A stretch of 64,000 nt of DNA, taken from positions 2,973,097-3,037,096 of the forward strand of contig NZ_LS999839.1 of NCBI RefSeq assembly GCF_900564155.1, in the 5' to 3' direction. How positions within the stretch are numbered: the first letter of the stretch is position 1; the number at the start of each line of letters is the position of its first letter. The stretch comes from Pedobacter schmidteae. Lineage in GTDB: Bacteria; Bacteroidota; Bacteroidia; Sphingobacteriales; Sphingobacteriaceae. The translations under genes and the position numbers were made by a program. The notes under the pieces were generated by a model. The model was not told where the DNA came from and made no database searches. It saw only the letters and a program-made list of their open reading frames with translations. Below, one piece after another: positions 41,844 to 50,334 of this stretch.

Positions 41844-43232
41844 CTATAAGTGGATGACCTCACCATACGCATCAGCAGCAGCTTCCATAATCGCTTCGCT
41901 CATCGTTGGGTGCGGGTGTACCGACTTAATCATTTCATGACCTGTAGTTTCCAGTTTACGTGCCACTACAATTTCAGCAATCATCTCAGTTACATTGGCA
42001 CCAATCATGTGCGCACCCAGCAACTCACCATATTTTGCATCAAAAATCAGTTTCACAAAACCATCTTTAGCACCGGCTGCACTGGCTTTACCTGAGGCTG
42101 AGAAAGGGAATTTACCAATTTTAAGTTCATATCCTGCCGCTTTAGCTGCTTTTTCGGTATAACCTACAGAAGCAATTTCCGGACTGCAGTACGTACATCC
42201 AGGGATGTTGTTGTAATCTAGCGGCTCAGGTTTATGACCTGCAATTTTTTCTACGCAGATGATGCCTTCGGCCGATGCCACGTGTGCCAGCGCTTGTCCG
42301 CCAACTATGTCACCAATAGCATAATATCCTTTTACCGAAGTGTTGTAAAACTCATCAACTACTACTTTACCTTTTTCAGTTTTGATGCCTGTTTCTTCCA
42401 GACCGATGTTTTCGATGTTAGCTACTACGCCAGCAGCAGAAAGTACAATGTCGCATTCTAAAGTCTGCATTCCTGCAGCAGTTTTTACCTGAACTTTGCA
42501 GCCTGCACCGCTGGTATCTACCGATTCTACGCTTGAAGAAGTCATGATCTCGATACCTGCTTTTTTGAAGCTGCGTAACAATTGTTTCGATACATCTTCA
42601 TCCTCAACTGGTACTACATTGTCCATAAACTCAACAATGGTCACTTTTGTGCCCAGGGTAGCGTAGAAATAAGCAAACTCTACACCGATAGCGCCAGATC
42701 CAACTACTACCATTGATTTTGGTTGCTCAGGCAATACCATGGCTTGTCTGTAGCCAATTACTTTTTTACCGTCCTGTTTCAGGTTAGGCAATTCTCTCGA
42801 TCTTCCACCGGTAGCCAGGATAATGCTGGTTGCAGTATATTCTTTTTGAGAACCATCAGCAGCTTTAACCTCAACTTTGTTGCCTGGTTTAGCTTTTCCG
42901 GTACCCATTATCACATCAATTTTGTTCTTCTTCATCAAGAACTGAACACCTTTGCTCATGCCATCAGCCACACCACGACTGCGTTTAATCACAGCAGCGA
43001 AATCTGCTTCAGCTTCGGCAGTTTTAATGCCATACTCAGCTGCATGGTTAATGTATTCAAATACCTGAGCACTTTTTAACAACGCTTTAGTAGGTATACA
43101 GCCCCAGTTAAGGCATATTCCACCTAAAGATTCGCGTTCAACTACTGCAGTTTTTAAACCCAACTGAGAAGCTCTGATCGCAGCTACATATCCACCAGGA
43201 CCGCTGCCTATTACAATTACATCGTAGTTCAT
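41844..43232 (-). CDS. lpdA: Dihydrolipoyl dehydrogenase
   Basis: The E3 component of 2-oxoacid dehydrogenase complexes (462 residues). FAD site GSGPGGYVAAIRASQLG, redox disulfide in GGICLNWGCIPTKALLKS, NAD site VVGSGAIGVEFAYFYATLG, and the C-terminal His-Pro in VHPHPTMSEAIMEA are all present. No E1/E2 genes lie beside it. A perfect -7 box, TAATTTTG (43268-43275, minus), lies about 36 nt before the start. Confidence 0.96.
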   Translation of the reverse strand: MNYDVIVIGSGPGGYVAAIRASQLGLKTAVVERESLGGICLNWGCIPTKALLKSAQVFEYINHAAEYGIKTAEAEADFAAVIKRSRGVADGMSKGVQFLMKKNKIDVIMGTGKAKPGNKVEVKAADGSQKEYTATSIILATGGRSRELPNLKQDGKKVIGYRQAMVLPEQPKSMVVVGSGAIGVEFAYFYATLGTKVTIVEFMDNVVPVEDEDVSKQLLRSFKKAGIEIMTSSSVESVDTSGAGCKVQVKTAAGMQTLECDIVLSAAGVVANIENIGLEETGIKTEKGKVVVDEFYNTSVKGYYAIGDIVGGQALAHVASAEGIICVEKIAGHKPEPLDYNNIPGCTYCSPEIASVGYTEKAAKAAGYELKIGKFPFSASGKASAAGAKDGFVKLIFDAKYGELLGAHMIGANVTEMIAEIVVARKLETTGHEMIKSVHPHPTMSEAIMEAAADAYGEVIHL

Positions 43233-43267
43233 ATCTTTAATAAAGGAATTTTAACTTAGTAAAGCGC

Positions 43268-43275
43268 CAAAATTA
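43268..43275 (-). promoter_or_regulatory. -7 box of lpdA
   Basis: TAATTTTG on the minus strand matches TAnnTTTG exactly. The 332-bp gap 43233-43564 holds this and the divergent TonB-receptor promoter; nothing else was recognised. Confidence 0.5.
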
Positions 43276-43501
43276 AAAAAAAATGTTCATTAAATCTGCC
43301 TTACCGCTGCACGATTGTGTCATTTGTTGATAAACTGTAAAGTAGACACTTCATTCCAAATCTCATTCTAATATGGAATTAATTTAAATAGCTGATAAAC
43401 GGAGGGTTATATATTTAGTTTAATTGTTAAATGTTGAAAAATAGTGGCATTATTAATAATAATTTAACATTGAAAAATGAAATGCTAGCATAATAAATAT
43501 T

Positions 43502-43509
43502 TAACTTTG
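43502..43509 (+). promoter_or_regulatory. -7 box of TonB-dependent receptor gene
   Basis: TAACTTTG is a perfect TAnnTTTG, leaving a leader of about 50 nt before the ATG at 43565. No TTTG occurs at the -33 distance. Confidence 0.5.
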
Positions 43510-43564
43510 TCCCCATTATTTTAGTGATGACATTTAAAACATTATTAACTAACGCAAAAAAAGA

Positions 43565-46153
43565 ATGAAGAAAAATCTACTTATTTTCGCTTTACTCCTA
43601 CAATTTATTGCTCTTGGTGCCTTTGCACAGCAAACAATAACAGGTAAAGTGATCGATTCCCTAACCAGGGAAACCTTACCGGGGGCAGTAGTAGCCCTAA
43701 AAGGTGCTGGTGTTACCACATCAACCTCTTCTAATGGAAGTTTCTCGATCAAAAAACAAGACGGAGCCAATGTATTGGTTATTTCTTATATCGGTTACAA
43801 CCGCAAAGAAGTAGTCATTCCGGCAGGCAAAACTGACTTAGGCTTTATCACCTTGACCTCAAGTTCAAATACCATGGACGAGGTAATGATTGTGGCCAAC
43901 AGTATCGCTATTGACCGTAAAACACCGGTGGCCCTTTCTGTGGTTAACTCAGAGAGGATAGCCGAAAAAGGTGGTCAGCAGGAATTCCCAGAATTGCTTA
44001 AATCTGTACCTGGTATATATGCCACTAAAGGTACAGGTGGTGGTTTTGGTGACTCAAGAATTAACATGAGGGGGTTCCAGAGTGCCAATATTGCGGTGAT
44101 GATCAACGGTATTCCTGTAAATGATATGGAAGATGGCCGTGTATTCTGGTCTAACTGGGCCGGATTGAACGATGTAACCAGCTCTATCCAGGTGCAAAGA
44201 GGTTTGGGTGCTTCTAAAGTAGCCGTACCTTCACTGGGTGGTACAGTTAACATTCAAACCCGGACTACGGACGTTAAAAAAGGTGGATTTATCTATCAGG
44301 GTTTAGGTAGTTACGGTTTCAACAAAACTACGTTTTCTTATTCAACAGGTTTAACAGATAAAGGCTGGGCATTTTCTGCTATGGGTTCGCGAAATGTGGG
44401 CGATGGTTATGTAAACGGCCTGGCATACGAAGCATATAGCTATTTCTTTAACGTTTCTAAAATTATTAATGCTAACCATACCTTATCATTAACTGGTTTT
44501 GGTGCTCCACAGTATCATGCGTCAAGATTTGAGCGTTTTAACCTGGCTTACTATAAGGAAGCACCTCAGGGTAACAAATTCAATCCTAACTATGGTATCC
44601 TTGATGGAAAAGAAAAAACCATCAGTGGTAACTATTACCACAAACCACAGGTTTCCTTAAACCACAGCTGGATTATTGATGAAACCTCTTCCTTATCTAC
44701 CGCACTTTACGGATCGATGGGTAGAGGAGGAAATGAATTCCCTAATGATGCTGGTTTGTTTTTAAGAACCAGAACAGGGAACAAATATACACCGGTTGAT
44801 ATTGATGCTCTTATCGATTTAAATACTGCAGCTCCGGATGGTAAAGCGCAAGCCTACCTTCAGTCGTACAGAAACGACCATACATGGGGTGGTTTGATGA
44901 GTACCTACAAGAAAAAACTGAACGATAAAATTGACTTATTGGGCGGGATTGACTTAAGAGAGTACAAAGGTGTGCACTACAATTCGGTAAGAAATTTATT
45001 GGGTGCCGAATATGTTCTGGAGACCTACAGTTCAACACCTACTACCAGCAGAGGTGCCGGTAATATCAATAATCCAATTAATATGGCCAGAACCGGAGAT
45101 AAAATAGGATTTTACTATGATGGTCTGGTAGGCTGGCAAGGTGCTTTTGTTCAAGGTGAGTACAGTAATGGCGACCTTTCAGCATTCGTATCTTTATCTG
45201 GCTCTAATACTTCTTATCAGCGTGTAGATCATTTCAAATATTTAGATTCCGACCCAGCACGTAAGAGTGTAAAAGTGAATTATTTTGGTTATCAGACCAA
45301 AGGAGGTGCAAACTATAACATTGATCAGCATCATAACGTATTTGCCAATGTTGGTTATTTTGAGAAAGCGCCGATTTTTGAAGCAGTTTTTGCAGGTTAT
45401 CAGAATAAAAAGAACGCGGATGCTGTTAGTGAAAAGATTTTCAGTTACGAATTGGGCTACGGTTACCGGAGTACTAAATTTTCGGGTAACGTTAACCTGT
45501 ACCGTACCACCTGGAAAGACAGATCTACTGTTAATGCATATTATGATCCTCAATCTCAACAGTTTTATACCGCAAACTTATCTGGTGTAGATGCATTGCA
45601 CCAGGGTGTGGAAGTTGATTTTAAATATTCGCCGGTTAAATCTCTAACCATTAACGGTATGCTTTCTGTTGGCGACTGGAAATGGGATAGCAATGTTCCA
45701 AAAGCGGTGATTACAGATGTTAATGGTAATGCTTTAACAGGTGGTTCAATCGGTCCGCTTTATACAAAAGGTATTAAGGTTGGCGATCAACCGCAAACTA
45801 CCTTAGCGTTAGGTTTCAATTTAGATGTGACGGAAGATTTCAGAATTGGTGCTGATTACAACTATTTTGGTCGCTATTACTCTTCGTTTGTCCCTACTAT
45901 CATGACCTCGCCGAATTTAGTGCCATGGCAAGTGCCTAGTTATTCACTGGTGGATGTAAATGCGGTGTTCAAATTCAAATTTGCGGGTGTCAGATCCTCA
46001 ATGTTTGCCAATGTAAACAACTTGTTGGGGACTGAATATATCTCAGATTCAAATGCGCAGTTTGATAAAAATAACATCAGTGATGCGAATAACGCGAATG
46101 TGTATTACGGCGCTGGCAGAACATGGACTGTTGGTTTAAAAGTAAATTTCTAA
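43565..46153 (+). CDS. TonB-dependent receptor with carboxypeptidase-regulatory domain
   Basis: An 862-residue outer-membrane receptor. Signal peptide MKKNLLIFALLLQFIALGAF, cut before QQTITGKV; a carboxypeptidase-regulatory-like domain to about residue 100; a TonB plug (ELLKSVPGIYATKGTGGGFG, RINMRGFQSANIAVMINGIP, VQRGLGASKVAVPSLGG); then the beta-barrel, closing with VYYGAGRTWTVGLKVNF. The adjacent gene encodes a lipoprotein that is not SusD-like, so this is not a standard SusCD pair. Ligand unknown. Confidence 0.9.
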   Translation: MKKNLLIFALLLQFIALGAFAQQTITGKVIDSLTRETLPGAVVALKGAGVTTSTSSNGSFSIKKQDGANVLVISYIGYNRKEVVIPAGKTDLGFITLTSSSNTMDEVMIVANSIAIDRKTPVALSVVNSERIAEKGGQQEFPELLKSVPGIYATKGTGGGFGDSRINMRGFQSANIAVMINGIPVNDMEDGRVFWSNWAGLNDVTSSIQVQRGLGASKVAVPSLGGTVNIQTRTTDVKKGGFIYQGLGSYGFNKTTFSYSTGLTDKGWAFSAMGSRNVGDGYVNGLAYEAYSYFFNVSKIINANHTLSLTGFGAPQYHASRFERFNLAYYKEAPQGNKFNPNYGILDGKEKTISGNYYHKPQVSLNHSWIIDETSSLSTALYGSMGRGGNEFPNDAGLFLRTRTGNKYTPVDIDALIDLNTAAPDGKAQAYLQSYRNDHTWGGLMSTYKKKLNDKIDLLGGIDLREYKGVHYNSVRNLLGAEYVLETYSSTPTTSRGAGNINNPINMARTGDKIGFYYDGLVGWQGAFVQGEYSNGDLSAFVSLSGSNTSYQRVDHFKYLDSDPARKSVKVNYFGYQTKGGANYNIDQHHNVFANVGYFEKAPIFEAVFAGYQNKKNADAVSEKIFSYELGYGYRSTKFSGNVNLYRTTWKDRSTVNAYYDPQSQQFYTANLSGVDALHQGVEVDFKYSPVKSLTINGMLSVGDWKWDSNVPKAVITDVNGNALTGGSIGPLYTKGIKVGDQPQTTLALGFNLDVTEDFRIGADYNYFGRYYSSFVPTIMTSPNLVPWQVPSYSLVDVNAVFKFKFAGVRSSMFANVNNLLGTEYISDSNAQFDKNNISDANNANVYYGAGRTWTVGLKVNF

Positions 46154-46154
46154 A

Positions 46155-47351
46155 ATGAAGATCATGAAAAAGAACATATTATACCTGGTAGCGTTTATTA
46201 GCGTGATATTCGCTGCCTGTAATCCCTTAAAGGATGAGATTAATAATTTAAATCCACCTGCAGCTAAAACCTTAGCTTTTACTTTGACTGCAACGGATTA
46301 CGGCGCTTTGCCACAAAGTAATTATGCACAGAAGGGGCTCTATTTTGCTACTACGGATGATGCAATTGCCAGTATTCCGGTGATTCTGAATTCAAAATAT
46401 GCACAATTTGGAGATGGAACTAAAGCAAACATAGCTTATAATTCGCTGCCGGCGCAGGTAAAACCGGCGGATAGTGTTTATGCTAATGTTCAATATACGG
46501 TAACTACCAGCGATTATGCAGATGCCGCACCAGTTGTTGGCAACGGTACCTTTAAAACTTATAGTGTTGCGCAGGCTACTGCTTTTTTGGAGTGGAAATA
46601 TCCTAAGGCTACATCGCCGGTGAATAAAATCGTATTGCTTACTTATCAATTTTTTCAATCTAATGCCACACCTTCTGCAGGGGTAACTGTTACAGAAGCC
46701 TTTTTGCTGTCTGCCAGCGGCTGGCAAAAAATGTATCTGATTTCTCCTGCTCAATATGCAACATTGGGAAGAGGAATTAACAATGCTTTTACTTCGGCTG
46801 ATGTGCCAAATTTTTCTTCGTATTTTAATGCACTTTTAAAAGCTGACCCTAATGTTGTATCTCCGAAAGCAGGTGATGTAAGATATGTTTCCTATAAGTA
46901 CCAACAATCGTCCACGCTTATTTATCAAAGAGTATTCGCGACTATCTTTGACGGAACAAATTGGGGGATAAAATCTGTTCCGGTAGCTCCCTTGTCTTTC
47001 CTCAAAAAGAAAGGAGCCTGGATTCTCGATCCAACTGTTTATTATACTCTAGTTGTAGCCGATTTTGCAGTGCTTACTACAGATGAAGGTAAGAAGATAG
47101 GCTCGGACGCTGCAAGGGCTAATGCAATACGATTTGCCTCTTTTGATGTAACTGGAGGTCAGAATAACTGGACTGAAAGCGAGATCATGAATGTTTTGCT
47201 TCTGATATTGAAGACTAAATATCCAAATGCACCTGTCGATGAAACTGTGCTGTATAAGATAACTTATGGATTATTTAAAGGAGGTGTTACACCTACTGAA
47301 AAATCATTTATTAAAACTAGTGCGGGTTTTACTCTTGCACCTACTGAATAA
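46155..47351 (+). CDS. Surface lipoprotein with internal repeats, partner of the TonB receptor
   Basis: A 398-residue lipoprotein (MKKNILYLVAFISVIFAAC, Cys at about residue 21 counted from the ATG at 46155). The mature part repeats a unit of the form DY/QY-x-x-L ... F-x-S-x-D-V ... LK-K/Y-P ... V-x-Y, seen around residues 45-140, 205-280 and 295-390. I do not recognise the family. Its ATG lies 1 bp after the receptor stop, which implies joint expression and probably a joint role in uptake at the outer membrane. Confidence 0.7.
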   Translation: MKIMKKNILYLVAFISVIFAACNPLKDEINNLNPPAAKTLAFTLTATDYGALPQSNYAQKGLYFATTDDAIASIPVILNSKYAQFGDGTKANIAYNSLPAQVKPADSVYANVQYTVTTSDYADAAPVVGNGTFKTYSVAQATAFLEWKYPKATSPVNKIVLLTYQFFQSNATPSAGVTVTEAFLLSASGWQKMYLISPAQYATLGRGINNAFTSADVPNFSSYFNALLKADPNVVSPKAGDVRYVSYKYQQSSTLIYQRVFATIFDGTNWGIKSVPVAPLSFLKKKGAWILDPTVYYTLVVADFAVLTTDEGKKIGSDAARANAIRFASFDVTGGQNNWTESEIMNVLLLILKTKYPNAPVDETVLYKITYGLFKGGVTPTEKSFIKTSAGFTLAPTE

Positions 47352-47361
47352 GCCAGTTTTA

Positions 47362-47410
47362 AAAACAAAAAATCCCTGCTTCAGATAATGAAGCAGGGAT
47401 TTTTTGTTTT
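47362..47410. terminator. Strong bidirectional terminator at the edge of the accessory region
   Basis: A perfect 21-bp stem (47362-47382 with 47390-47410) holds ATCCCTGCTTC/GAAGCAGGGAT and flanking A/T tracts around the loop AGATAAT. It ends the TonB receptor operon. Confidence 0.9.
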
Positions 47411-47574
47411 AAAACTGTCGCTACCGGCAAAATCATGTGAAATTCTACATGGTTTTTGTTGTGTATTTGCCTGTAACGGCAAATTATATAAAAGAGTATA
47501 CTCGTACTAAAGTTGATCAAATAAAAAAGCAAAAGATTATGCGCGAAAGGAATATTAAATTGTAAAAAATATAG

Positions 47575-47880
47575 GTGACAGAGAAAATAATTTTAAGGGG
47601 CCCTGATAAAATACTATTGATTTTTAGCTCTATCTTTTTGATGATAAGCGGCTTATTAAGTCTTGGGTTTATGTTTCCCATTCTTAAACAAGATGTGAAA
47701 CTAGAATTTATAATCATTTTAACATTACTTGTTTCGTCATTTATTATTGGGTTAACATTATGGAGTAACTCCTTAATATTGTCGAAATTAGAAGCAATAA
47801 GAATTACACATCTAATTCAACATACTTGTCCAACTAATAGGGTGTTGGTACAGGGTCAGTTATTTTGGTTTGTCCAGTGA
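47575..47880 (+). pseudogene. Possible truncated membrane protein
   Basis: From a GTG at 47575 a 101-codon frame encodes two clear membrane spans (ILLIFSSIFLMISGLLSLGF and LEFIIILTLLVSSFIIGLTL) and a short tail that ends without family likeness. The tail overlaps the start of an integrase remnant, which suggests that the 3' end was replaced by a recombination event. The family was not recognised and the start codon is unsure. Confidence 0.35.
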
Positions 47881-48109
47881 AAGCATGAAAAACAGTTTAT
47901 ACCACTTTAACCAGGCTTTGCGTAAACTTAACCCCAGGTATAAAAATGGAGCACAGATCCGGCAGAGTGAGATTACCGGATGGTTAAAAGAAAAGGACTT
48001 ACGGACAGTACAGTATATGGCTGGCCATTGGTATGTAAACTCGACAGAGCGTTACCAGACCACCAATCCGGAAGATCTGAAAGAAGCATTGAATAAATAC
48101 CCCCGTTGA
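47870..48109 (+). pseudogene. C-terminal fragment of a tyrosine recombinase
   Basis: The translation contains IRQSEITGWLKEKDLRTVQY followed by MAGHWYVNSTERYQTTNPEDLKEAL, the C-terminal box of Bacteroidota tyrosine integrases with the GH and catalytic Tyr positions. The N-terminal DNA-binding and most of the catalytic domain are absent and there is no proper start (the open frame begins with TTG), so it is a remnant. It marks past insertion of a mobile element at the left edge of the accessory segment. Confidence 0.75.
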
Positions 48110-48150
48110 AAAATAACCAAGATATATAGCTATCTAAATATATTTGTACT

Positions 48151-48699
48151 ATGAGTAAAACTATCTTTGTTTCCGAAGAAGTCATCATTAATAAAATATA
48201 CCTGGTTAGGGGCTCTAAAGTAATGCTTGATAGAGACCTTGCAGAAATGTATGGTGTAGAAACTCGTACGCTAAACCAAGCTGTAAAACGTAATGAAAGG
48301 CGGTTTCCAAGCGACTTTATGTTTCAGATGACCAGTGAGGAGTTGTCGGATTGGAAATCACAGAATGTGATATCCAATAAAGAGAAGATGGGGTTAAGGA
48401 AACCACCGAGTGTTTTTACCGAACAAGGTGTGGCAATGTTGTCAAGTGTGCTAAACAGCGAAACAGCAATAGAGGTAAATATACAGGTCATCAGAACCTT
48501 TACCCGCATCAGACAGATGTTGAGCGGACATACCGAACTTCGCTTAGATGTTGAGAAAATCAAAAAGAAACTGGACAATCAGGATAAAAACATGGAAGTA
48601 GTCTTTCGATATCTGGATGAATTGTTGGAGAAAAAAGATCAACCACAACTGGAGCGTAAAAGCATCGGTTATAAGATCAATCCTGATAAGGATAAATAA
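48151..48699 (+). CDS. ORF6N domain protein
   Basis: A 182-residue protein with an N-terminal ORF6N domain (KIYLVRGSKVMLDRDLAEMYGVETRTLNQAVKRN, then FMFQMTSEE and FTEQGVAMLSSVLNS), a DNA-binding module common in phage antirepressors and mobile elements, followed by a predicted coiled coil (residues about 125-165). It stands alone near the integrase remnant. Its target and role are unknown. Confidence 0.85.
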   Translation: MSKTIFVSEEVIINKIYLVRGSKVMLDRDLAEMYGVETRTLNQAVKRNERRFPSDFMFQMTSEELSDWKSQNVISNKEKMGLRKPPSVFTEQGVAMLSSVLNSETAIEVNIQVIRTFTRIRQMLSGHTELRLDVEKIKKKLDNQDKNMEVVFRYLDELLEKKDQPQLERKSIGYKINPDKDK

Positions 48700-48844
48700 C
48701 CAACACCATCTCTTAAATAAAACGTAAAACTAAGTTAGGCGCAAGATCAAAAGTCAGAAGAAATATTCTGTATACTATATCAAAATACTGTTTAATTGTA
48801 TGGTGTTTTATATTTGGTAATTAAAATTACTTTATGGGTAATTA

Positions 48845-48874
48845 TTGTAATTTTAAGTTGTTTTATTATATTTG
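48845..48874 (+). promoter_or_regulatory. Promoter of the PD-(D/E)XK transposase-like gene
   Basis: TTG (48845-48847) and TATATTTG (48867-48874, perfect -7 box) are separated by 19 bp. Transcription should start near 48879, which supports the ATG at 48903. Confidence 0.65.
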
Positions 48875-48902
48875 ATTTAACTTGTTGTTTAAATCAATTG
48901 GG

Positions 48903-49889
48903 ATGAAGCATATTGCTGTTAAAATGGGTTATATAGATGGCTCGCTAGAGCGGGGAGAGGACTTTCCGGGTCAGATTGTTTGTGAGCCAGGGGCAGAGTA
49001 TAATTCTGGTAGACTTTATGTTGATCCTTTTAATGATTGGTCTTTTAAGCGAATTTTTGCATCAGAAGCGCATAAGGAAGTCATATTGGCTTTTCTGAAT
49101 GAGGTTTTAAAAGGTAAAAGACGGATAAAGACCATTATCTACGGTAAGAATGATCATCCCGGCGAAATTAAAGAAGACAGGGGCAGTGTGTTTGATTTTA
49201 CCTGTACCGATTTTGATGGTACCCAGTTTTTTGTAGAAGTACAAAGACAGCGGCAAAAGTATTTTAAGGAACGTTCTCTGTTTTATGCCAGCAGGTTGAT
49301 CAGCGATCTTGCGCCAAAAGGTAAAAGGAATTGGCCATACAATTTAAAAGAAGTCTATTCAATTTCGCTGTTAGAGCGTTTCTGTTTGGGAGGTACTGAT
49401 GCGGATAGTTATATGCATAATGTTTGCTTGTGTGATACCAAAACAGGAAAACCTTTTTATCATAAACTGCATTTCATTTATATTGAAATGGTCAAATTCA
49501 CCAAAAAGCAAGCGGAGCTTACATCGGCATTAGACCAGTGGCTTTATGCTTTGAAAAATGCCAGGGAGATGCAACAGGAACCATTGTTTTTAAATGCACC
49601 GGAATTAGCCACATTTTTTGATTTGGCCAATTATGCTAATTTAACACCTATAGAACGAGATATGTACAGAACAGCACAACAAAGACAATGGGATTATGAC
49701 AATGCTATCGATTATGCAAGAGAAGAGGGCATTGAACAAGGTCATGAAAGAGGACTTGTAAAAGGCCAGTATAGTAAAGCAATGGAGATAGCTTCAGAAA
49801 TGAGAAAAAAAGGTTTTGCAATTAAAGTTATTGCTGAAATCACTAAACTCTCGGTAGAAGAAATCACCGCTATGAAATATGCTGATTAA
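48903..49889 (+). CDS. Rpn family recombination-promoting nuclease / PD-(D/E)XK transposase-like
   Basis: A 328-residue protein of the PD-(D/E)XK nuclease family transposase group (Rpn-like). The N-terminal YVDPFNDWSFKRIFASEAHKEVI and the nuclease core SVFDFTCTDFDGTQFFVEVQRQ (Asp and Glu-x-Gln) are characteristic, as is the C-terminal REEGIEQGHERG repeat-like tail with KGFAIKVIAEITKLSVEEI. Rpn proteins promote RecA-independent recombination. The ATG at 48903 is used because the earlier open start at 48882 is a TTG. Confidence 0.85.
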   Translation: MKHIAVKMGYIDGSLERGEDFPGQIVCEPGAEYNSGRLYVDPFNDWSFKRIFASEAHKEVILAFLNEVLKGKRRIKTIIYGKNDHPGEIKEDRGSVFDFTCTDFDGTQFFVEVQRQRQKYFKERSLFYASRLISDLAPKGKRNWPYNLKEVYSISLLERFCLGGTDADSYMHNVCLCDTKTGKPFYHKLHFIYIEMVKFTKKQAELTSALDQWLYALKNAREMQQEPLFLNAPELATFFDLANYANLTPIERDMYRTAQQRQWDYDNAIDYAREEGIEQGHERGLVKGQYSKAMEIASEMRKKGFAIKVIAEITKLSVEEITAMKYAD

Positions 49890-50110
49890 CTGAGGAGGAA
49901 TGTTCTAAGTCTTCTATAGAAGAGATCGATGCATTAAAATATGAACTTAGAGATAAATAATAGAAAAAAAACAGGATAGCCAATGAAATAAAGAAACACA
50001 GCAACATAACCTTACTTCTTCAATGAGGTATTAATTAAAGAGTCTCGGTAGTCAAATTCTCAGAAACAAGTCCAGAGACAGTAGATTAATGCCCATAACA
50101 AATAATGTTG

Positions 50111-50118
50111 TACTTTTG
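50111..50118 (+). promoter_or_regulatory. -7 box of candidate structured RNA
   Basis: TACTTTTG is a perfect TAnnTTTG; the predicted start, four to six bases downstream, falls at the base of the long stem at 50121. Confidence 0.5.
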
Positions 50119-50120
50119 AA

Positions 50121-50220
50121 GGTGCACTATAGCGTTATGGGCTCTATTGTAAACCCATGGACAAGGCCCTGAGAAGCCCGACTACCCGGTATTTAGAGCC
50201 CGCTATAGTGCATCTTTTGT
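50121..50220 (+). ncRNA. Candidate 6S-like structured small RNA
   Basis: A long stem joins the ends: 50121-50133 with 50202-50214 and GGGCTCTA (50139-50146) with TAGAGCCC (50194-50201), about 21 bp with one five-base bulge (GTTAT). A 47-nt apical region lies between. A perfect -7 box sits 2 bp before the stem, and CTTTTGTTTT follows its 3' side, so promoter, stem and end fit one transcript of about 100 nt. GCCCATAAC at 50091-50099 could pair with GTTATGGGC (50134-50142) instead. The family is not identified; the long closed stem resembles 6S RNAs in shape only. The rest of the gap 49890-50334 shows no gene. Confidence 0.55.
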
Positions 50221-50334
50221 TTTAAATCTTCTTCGTCACTAACTCAGAGCACCCCTAAAGCATTTCTAAATCCCCTCCGCGACTCATTTTAAAGTAAAAA
50301 CTAACTCAATTAGAAACAAACTAAAAATGAGCAT

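Noticed and set aside
50091..50220. Integron attC-like site
   Set aside because: The inverted arms lack RYYYAAC/GTTRRRY core sites, and no integron integrase is present.
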